This document shows positions 6,787-11,425 of a stretch of DNA of 11,425 nucleotides, piece after piece; the first letter of the stretch is position 1, and each line of letters opens with the position of its first letter. Source of the stretch: Coemansia sp. RSA 922 (lineage: Eukaryota; Kickxellomycota; Kickxellomycetes; Kickxellales; Kickxellaceae). The stretch is from contig JANBQS010000829.1 in assembly GCA_027577415.1 (NCBI GenBank), positions 1 through 11,425 on the forward strand, read 5' to 3'. The notes under the pieces were generated by a model. It was not told the DNA's origin and did not search any database. It saw only the letters and a program-made list of their open reading frames with translations. Both the position numbers and the translations under genes were made by a program.

Positions 6787-7068
6787 TGTAGGATTTCGAC
6801 ATTCAGCAACAATATCCGACATTTTATTTTGTGGCTTGATCTCTAGTGTTGCGATCAACAGCTCATCACTCAAGAGTAGTAGAATTATTACAGCTCTCAC
6901 GGACCATCGTCTCTATATAAAGGTCGGTGACCCAGCAACTGTAGAGTAGTTGTTTTAATAACCTATTATCTTTATAGTTTTTATTTATTATTTAAATACG
7001 AAACATAAGGACTGGTGGATTTGGCATTCTGCCGCTTGCTAAAAACTATACATACTAAAAAAACTACG
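6787..7068 (+). repeat. Direct repeat copy B (about 282 bp)
   Basis: Second copy of the repeat at 5082-5366, same orientation, beginning TGTAGGATTTCGAC and ending near CATACTAAAA...CTACG. Its TATA-like element is TATATAAAGG (6914-6923), closer to consensus than copy A's. It begins 80 bp after the orphan gene's stop and ends 353 bp before paralog 2. No polypurine tract precedes it and no target-site duplication pairs it with copy A, so A and B are not shown to be the two LTRs of one element. Confidence 0.6.
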
Positions 7069-7421
7069 TTTATTATTGTTTACAAAAGAGGACTCTTTAT
7101 CTTCTCTTTGCTTATTGAATTATACCTTTTAGTACTACAACCACAGTTGGTTGGTTAGTGCTCATGTTTTCTGGGGATTTCCTACCTCTTGCCCACAAGG
7201 GACCCTGCGCACTTTTAGCACACAAGGATGTACAGCAAAAAAACAGGAAAAATCCAGAATACAATTCTCAAACCCAAAATTTGTGATTCCTCTTTGTTGG
7301 GCATAACCTTTGGAATACTCTCATAAATTGTCTTCTTTTTTTATATTCCTGCTATTTCTCTGCTTGTTGACTTTTGTTGTCACGCATTTCCTGTTTATTT
7401 TTATGAACAATTTACGCCAAA
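7069..7421 (+). promoter_or_regulatory. Upstream region of coiled-coil gene 2
   Basis: About 350 bp without a gene. The distal part is unique AT-rich DNA. The proximal part (about 7330-7421) is homologous to the region before paralog 1, sharing a CTTCTTTTTT tract, a CCTGCTAT word, GTTGTCACG, CTGTTTATTT and an ACGCCAA.AATG start context. No TATA box is clear. Confidence 0.4.
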
Positions 7422-8123
7422 ATGACTGAGAATCGCCACTCCGCAAAGCCTGGCTCGCTCCGACCAGCCAGGCGATTCAAGTTGCTAGATGAGTATCTAG
7501 GTCAGGAGACAACTGCTGGTGGTGTTTCAAAGAAGCGCAAGGCAGTTCTCGTCGAGCAATCGCCACATGTGCTCAACCAAACCGCGGCGGCGCAGGCTCC
7601 AGGAGCCAAGAGGGACCCTAATAAGATGTCCAAAGTAGAGATACCTGTGTCCCTGGACATTGGCCCCTTTTCTACCAACGATTCCATTACCAGTCCGCTG
7701 AACACGATGTATGAGACGCTCTTTGCTAAGAAGATTAGAGTTGGCGATGTCACTTCGCCCGAGTCATGTAAATCTGCTGCTACGCCGTCTCCCCAACTTA
7801 GTGAGGCCGAGATTGCCGCGTTGCGTCTGCGGGCTAACAAGGTGGAGATTGAGAACGTTACGCTAAAGCATGCGTTGTTGGAGGCAAAGACGGAGCTCGA
7901 GGACGCCAAGAAGAGACTGCGTGAAAAGAACTATTTGATTGGGGAACAAGATAACCTTATCGAGATCCTTACGAACACGCGTGTCCCTAGAGACGATGTG
8001 GAGGACTTTATAGCCAGGAACGGGGTCTTGTTAGATGCACTCGAGAAAAATGAGAAGTTGCTGGCTGAATGTCCGAAGTCGCTAGAGGACTATGTGGCAG
8101 CTGGCGAAGCGCGTGGTTCTTAG
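7422..8123 (+). CDS. Coiled-coil protein of unknown function, paralog 2
   Basis: A 233-aa paralog of the gene at 2267-2947, same strand, 4.5 kb away. It has the same plan: MTENRHS start, basic KKRK cluster (37-40), conserved linker with KVEIPVSLDI (71-80) and SPLNTM (91-96), then heptad-like helices from about 126 to 224. The core (about residues 61-170) differs from paralog 1 at roughly 14 of 110 positions; both ends are more divergent, including a rewritten 11-30 region and a second helix with more non-conservative changes (for example a Pro at 218). It ends VAAGEARGS, four residues longer than paralog 1, which carries a stop codon where this gene has GAA (E229). Both copies are intact and probably expressed. 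The conserved coil suggests they could form hetero- as well as homodimers (inference). Confidence 0.8.
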   Translation: MTENRHSAKPGSLRPARRFKLLDEYLGQETTAGGVSKKRKAVLVEQSPHVLNQTAAAQAPGAKRDPNKMSKVEIPVSLDIGPFSTNDSITSPLNTMYETLFAKKIRVGDVTSPESCKSAATPSPQLSEAEIAALRLRANKVEIENVTLKHALLEAKTELEDAKKRLREKNYLIGEQDNLIEILTNTRVPRDDVEDFIARNGVLLDALEKNEKLLAECPKSLEDYVAAGEARGS

Positions 8124-8322
8124 GCCTGCTCAAGTTGAGGTCGCATTTTCTCCTTTTTGCATTGTCATTAATTTATTCATTACCATTATTACTAACCAAG
8201 AGATATCTAAGAGTAAGTGCTGTATGCTCTGGCAGTAGCATATAGTTATGATGCGATCTTTGGTTAGGCATCAGCAGAGGCGTGCTAAAAGTAGATAGTG
8301 TACTAAATGGTCAGCTAGCGTT

Positions 8323-9628
8323 TTATTCAAGAGTACTTTTGCTAACGGGGCAGTCATTGCCGTGCAATGCTATACGCCTGGGCCTAACTGGTGGTGTGCA
8401 TCCTTCGACTATTGACCAAATTCCTTTGATTACGCACGACATTTTTTTCGTATGGCCCTTTGATTTGTTGCTCTGCAAAGTGTACGTCTCCAGATGCGCG
8501 ATAGACCTTTTAAGAGGGTCCAAGCCTTGTTCACCACACCAAATGACCCAGCGTTTCCATACACTATCGTAGTCTCGCCTACTCTCATTACTGAATTGAT
8601 TGAAGTATGTGACGATGTTTGACTCAGACATGCCTTGGCGTAAGAGGGCATCGCGGATGACCTCCTGGTGGCAAAGTGATGTAGTCGGCTTTTGCTCGAT
8701 AGCAAGACTATGCGCCTCCCCTGGCTCCACTGGTAAGTCGGCTATTGAGGTGCTCCCAGCCCTGCTTGTACTCTCTCCTGCCGCACCAACAGGAGTAGAG
8801 ACCGTGGGCAATACAATAGCATCCGTGATGGTCTCCACACTCTTGCGAGCCTGCGGATTATCGAAGATATCAGGCGCCTGAGCTGGCAACTTTGGCGTAG
8901 AACAATCCTGCTGCGCCGCACTCACACGCGACTGCTCTACTGACGGGCTACAGGGTTGCCTGGATTGTTCGCAAAGATTAGTACCAGAGGTCGAGTCCGA
9001 TTCTCGGTCAACACGTGAGGCATGTTTGAAGTTGGCAACCCGTTCTTCAATCATCTTGGTCACCACATTTCTTCGACGGCTGCGCGTATCAATGAGTATG
9101 GCGCAAAGCGTGGCAAAGACATCTTTCGCCTGCCTTACCCGCCTCCTATCGATCTCCGGGCTACTGAGAGCGATGGATAGAAGCTCGACTCCATAGGCTG
9201 CCATGGTTGGTTGCTGCTTGACTATACGCCTCGTCAATGGCGAGGTTAGTGTCCATATCCGTGACTCCTACTACCGCGAGATCTGCCCTTCCTCGGTCAG
9301 AAAGGCTGAGTGGTGCGAGCGCTGACTTTCCAGGTGGGTATTGCTTTCGTAATGTTGCCCATGTTGACTTTTTAGCGCAGACATCTCGTTTGATCTCGCC
9401 TATACGCTCCCTAGAAAGTGGCTCGACAGTTTCCTCGTCCTCGTCGCTACTGATACACATTGGCTCTTCTGGACGCTGCTCAGTGTCCATCGCAACACTA
9501 TCCGCGCAAAAGGTGTGGCTAGCTGACTGCGCCTGAGAAGCCTGTGGGTTAACCTCCATGCACGCCAGCAAAAGCTGCTGGGTCATAACGAGTTGGTCAA
9601 TTCTAGTGCGTAGATGGTCGAATGACAT
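8323..9628 (-). pseudogene. DIRS-type retrotransposon fragment: gag-like plus tyrosine-recombinase core-binding domain
   Basis: Minus strand. The first frame starts at ATG 9628 (MSFDHLRTRID; an upstream in-frame ATG at 9685 is less likely) and has an acidic patch CISSDEDEE at residues 58-66. The gag-like sequence then continues in the neighbouring frame (MAAYGVELLSIAL), so there is a one-base frameshift within the 107-nt overlap 9161-9267, most naturally near 9225-9235. The second frame runs to TAA 8323-8325. Its last 100 residues read LLRQGMSESNIVTYFNQFS, then RRDYDSVWKRWVIWCGEQGL, DPL and KKMSCVIKGIWSIVEG, the pattern of the SAM-like core-binding domain of DIRS-type tyrosine recombinases (encoded about 8640-8385). 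The catalytic R-H-R-Y domain is missing, as are reverse transcriptase and RNase H, so the copy is dead or a non-autonomous remnant. A Crypton-like origin is the alternative. Confidence 0.6.
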
Positions 9629-9710
9629 ACCGTCAATATGAATAGTATAATATATAATTGAAAAGGGTGCAGATATGCATACCAAGAGACTAAATTAAGT
9701 AATTTTCTAC

Positions 9711-9716
9711 TTTATA
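9711..9716 (-). promoter_or_regulatory. Possible TATA box of the gag-like fragment
   Basis: TATAAA on the minus strand, 83 bases before the ATG at 9628. The spacing is plausible, but the region is AT-rich and this rests on the motif alone. Confidence 0.25.
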
Positions 9717-10285
9717 GTTTTCCGAAAACACGCCCAAGTAGAAAAAAATGGGTCAGTAAAATGGGCCAACTAACCAAAGGAAATTTGTATTTCAGGCAGG
9801 CAATGGCCAATGCACTTTTTTGGGTAACCGTTGCGATAAACGAGGCAAAATTGTCTACTCACTTGCTCACTTATTGTTGGACTATTTGTTTAATAAATCC
9901 GCTAGAATCAATTAAGAACAGAGGTGCTCTTCCACATGATACAAAGTGGATCGATGTATACAATTCACCCAGTTCTCACGTTGCCAAGTTGGGAGATAAA
10001 GCGGCGTATAGCACTACACCGCTATTTTCAAAATGAGGCGGAGTTGTTTACAGATGTTTAGGACAAAATACCTCAGACCACGCAGACAATCGGGTGAATA
10101 TTGGTTACTATTTGCTAGACGGTACTATTCAAACATTATTGTTCTCCGTCGGATACACGCTCATCTACTGGCGCGGCGATAAAATGATTGCCCCAGGTCT
10201 TCTTCACTCAAGCAACCAAACCAGTTATTTTTTGCCTCACTACTCTTTATCTTCTAATAGCCAGCGTCGCTTTAGTTTCCTGGCG
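9717..10285. other. Intergenic region before the multicopper oxidase
   Basis: No supported gene. A 91-codon plus-strand frame (9761-10036) has ordinary composition but no motif, no clear promoter and no paralog here. From 10037 the oxidase frame is open upstream of its chosen start, with an in-frame ATG at 10184 that would add 34 residues. The word TTGCGATAAACG near 9833 also occurs in repeat A (about 5154), which may be a trace of a third, decayed copy or chance. Confidence 0.35.
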
Positions 10286-11425
10286 ATGTGGATGTCAGTC
10301 CCTGTTATTTTGACACTTCTCCAAGCACTAGCCGTGCTGGGTAGGCGAGTAGTGGTCAATTGGGATGTCGGATACGTAGATATTGACCGCGATGGATACG
10401 GATCACGGCGTGCGATTGGCGTTAATGGTGTGCTGCCGATTCCACCAGTCAGGGTGACAGTCGGCGACACTCTGGCTCTTACAGTGCACAATTCGCTCAA
10501 CTTGACTACATCGATTCATGCGCACGGCCTCTTCCAGAAGGGCACTAACTATATGGATGGAGCTGCTTCGATCACGCAGTGTGGCATTCCGCCTGGCTCA
10601 CAGTTTACATACGAGTACGTAGTCCAGCAAGCAGGTACCTTTTGGCTCCATGGCCATGATCACTATCAGAACGCGGATGGTCTGCGTACACCGCTTGTGG
10701 TTTATGATCGAGGCTCACCGCCAGTCAAGTACGATGAGGATATTCTGCTCTCGTTCGAAGACTGGTACACGGAGACGTTTACAGAGCGCGTAAGGATCAC
10801 TCTAGATCCCAGCCTACCCTTTCCGCCTCCACATGGGATTGGGTTTGGACTTATCAACGGTATCAATGGGAATATCACCAAGCCGATTCATTTTCAGCCC
10901 GGTCGTGCGTATCGCTTGCGTTTGATCAATATGTCGTCAACGAGGTGGTTCCAATTTAGCCTCCCGGGACACGCCATGCGCGTGGTCGAGATTGACGGCA
11001 TGTACACGGAGTCACTGGACGTGGATGGCGTGGATATTGCACCTGCACAGCGTTACTCGGTATTGGTCACGGCGCACTCGACTAACTCTTTTAATTATCA
11101 CTTCAACGCCACGATGTACGCCAGCTTTATTCCCGTGGAGCCTGGCCTATCTCCGCGCATATTCATCGGCGATATTATCTACCAGCAAGGCGCACCGTTT
11201 ATTCAAGCCGGTTCTTACGACGACTCGTTCATATGGGCTAGGGACATTGATCTTCATGCGCTGGACCAAGAGCCTGCGCTGCCTGTTGACCGATCGTTGG
11301 AGCTAGTTATTGGCATAAGTTTATACTCGACTGGTCAGCATCTTGTTTATTTCAACAACATTACATACGCGCCGCCTATTACTCCGACACTATACACCGC
11401 CCTGGGCATGGGAAATATGGCTATG
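10286..11425 (+). CDS. FET3: Fet3-type multicopper ferroxidase, N-terminal 380 residues (3' end outside window)
   Basis: This frame is open to the window end with no stop. Fet3-type enzymes are secreted or plasma-membrane copper oxidases that oxidise Fe(II) to Fe(III) for uptake through the Ftr1 permease. Seen: a signal peptide MWMSVPVILTLLQALAVLG (1-19); a first cupredoxin domain with NWDVGYVDIDRDG (25-37); copper motif HAHGLFQKGTNYMDG (78-92), with H78 and H80; TQCGIPPG (97-104); and FWLHGHDHYQNADGLRTP (119-136), with H122 and H124. The second domain follows (GFGLINGINGN at 187-197, YRLRLINMSS at 209-218). PTLYTALGMG (367-376) is the approach to the third domain. The later HPxHLHGH and HCHIEWH motifs lie beyond the window. 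Gly123 replaces the usual Ser of HSH. The in-frame ATG at 10184 would bury the signal peptide as an internal anchor, so I prefer 10286, with 10292 also possible. No intron is visible. Confidence 0.85.
   Translation, partial: MWMSVPVILTLLQALAVLGRRVVVNWDVGYVDIDRDGYGSRRAIGVNGVLPIPPVRVTVGDTLALTVHNSLNLTTSIHAHGLFQKGTNYMDGAASITQCGIPPGSQFTYEYVVQQAGTFWLHGHDHYQNADGLRTPLVVYDRGSPPVKYDEDILLSFEDWYTETFTERVRITLDPSLPFPPPHGIGFGLINGINGNITKPIHFQPGRAYRLRLINMSSTRWFQFSLPGHAMRVVEIDGMYTESLDVDGVDIAPAQRYSVLVTAHSTNSFNYHFNATMYASFIPVEPGLSPRIFIGDIIYQQGAPFIQAGSYDDSFIWARDIDLHALDQEPALPVDRSLELVIGISLYSTGQHLVYFNNITYAPPITPTLYTALGMGNMAM

Noticed and set aside
5082..7068. Repeats A and B as the two LTRs of one intact retrotransposon
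   Set aside because: No target-site duplication, no polypurine tract before B, no gag or pol between them, and too much divergence for LTRs of one recent insertion.
9639..9680. Similarity to 5376-5416 (AGTATAATATA...AATTGAAAA)
   Set aside because: Short and AT-rich, without further extension on either side; chance is sufficient.
9761..10036. 91-codon plus-strand frame before the ferroxidase
   Set aside because: No motif, no clear core promoter, and no second copy in the window; kept only as a note in the intergenic entry.
10992..11306. 104-codon plus-strand frame inside the ferroxidase (and 10240-10500 on the minus strand)
   Set aside because: Both are shadows of the multicopper oxidase, whose own frame runs unbroken to the window end with copper-binding motifs.
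1..11425. CRISPR arrays, tRNA or rRNA genes, bacterial-type operons or defence genes
   Set aside because: None seen: no regularly spaced repeats, no tRNA A/B box pairs, no rRNA-like sequence, and the gene families are eukaryotic.

Overview
This is eukaryotic, almost certainly fungal, DNA. The genes I can recognise are a G-patch domain protein 4-like nucleolar protein, diphthine methyltransferase DPH7 and a Fet3-type multicopper ferroxidase. All are read without introns, with short spacers and pyrimidine-rich leaders. A decayed minus-strand fragment resembles a large paralogous family I remember from Kickxellomycotina (Coemansia/Linderina type fungi), and there is a DIRS-type gag/tyrosine-recombinase fragment. 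An early-diverging 'zygomycete' fungus, possibly Kickxellales, is therefore my best guess. This is inference, not demonstrated.

Layout. 1-2947 is ordinary gene-dense sequence: the 3' end of the GPATCH4-like gene, DPH7, and a 226-aa coiled-coil protein of unknown function (paralog 1), all on the plus strand. 2948-7421 is an AT-richer accessory stretch. It holds a broken minus-strand gene (3522-4059), a candidate solo LTR or ghost promoter with a perfect hairpin at its TATA box (4710-4985), two divergent direct repeats of about 285 bp (5082-5366 and 6787-7068), and between those repeats one intact orphan gene of 158 aa with a clear TATA core promoter (6230-6706). 7422-8123 is the second copy of the coiled-coil gene (paralog 2). 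8323-9628 on the minus strand is a frameshifted, 3'-truncated gag plus tyrosine-recombinase core-binding fragment. From 10286 to the window end is the 5' two thirds or so of a secreted multicopper oxidase with a signal peptide.

The housekeeping genes are not a functional operon: DPH7 acts in diphthamide synthesis on eEF2, the GPATCH4-like protein in nucleolar RNA biology, and the oxidase in high-affinity iron uptake. The accessory part is best read as a local duplication of the coiled-coil gene whose two copies have been pushed apart by repeats and mobile-element debris. The least explained items are the coiled-coil paralog pair, which contains a 132-nt nearly identical tract that looks like gene conversion, and the orphan gene lying between the two direct repeats. 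I did not find a defence system, CRISPR array, tRNA or rRNA gene.
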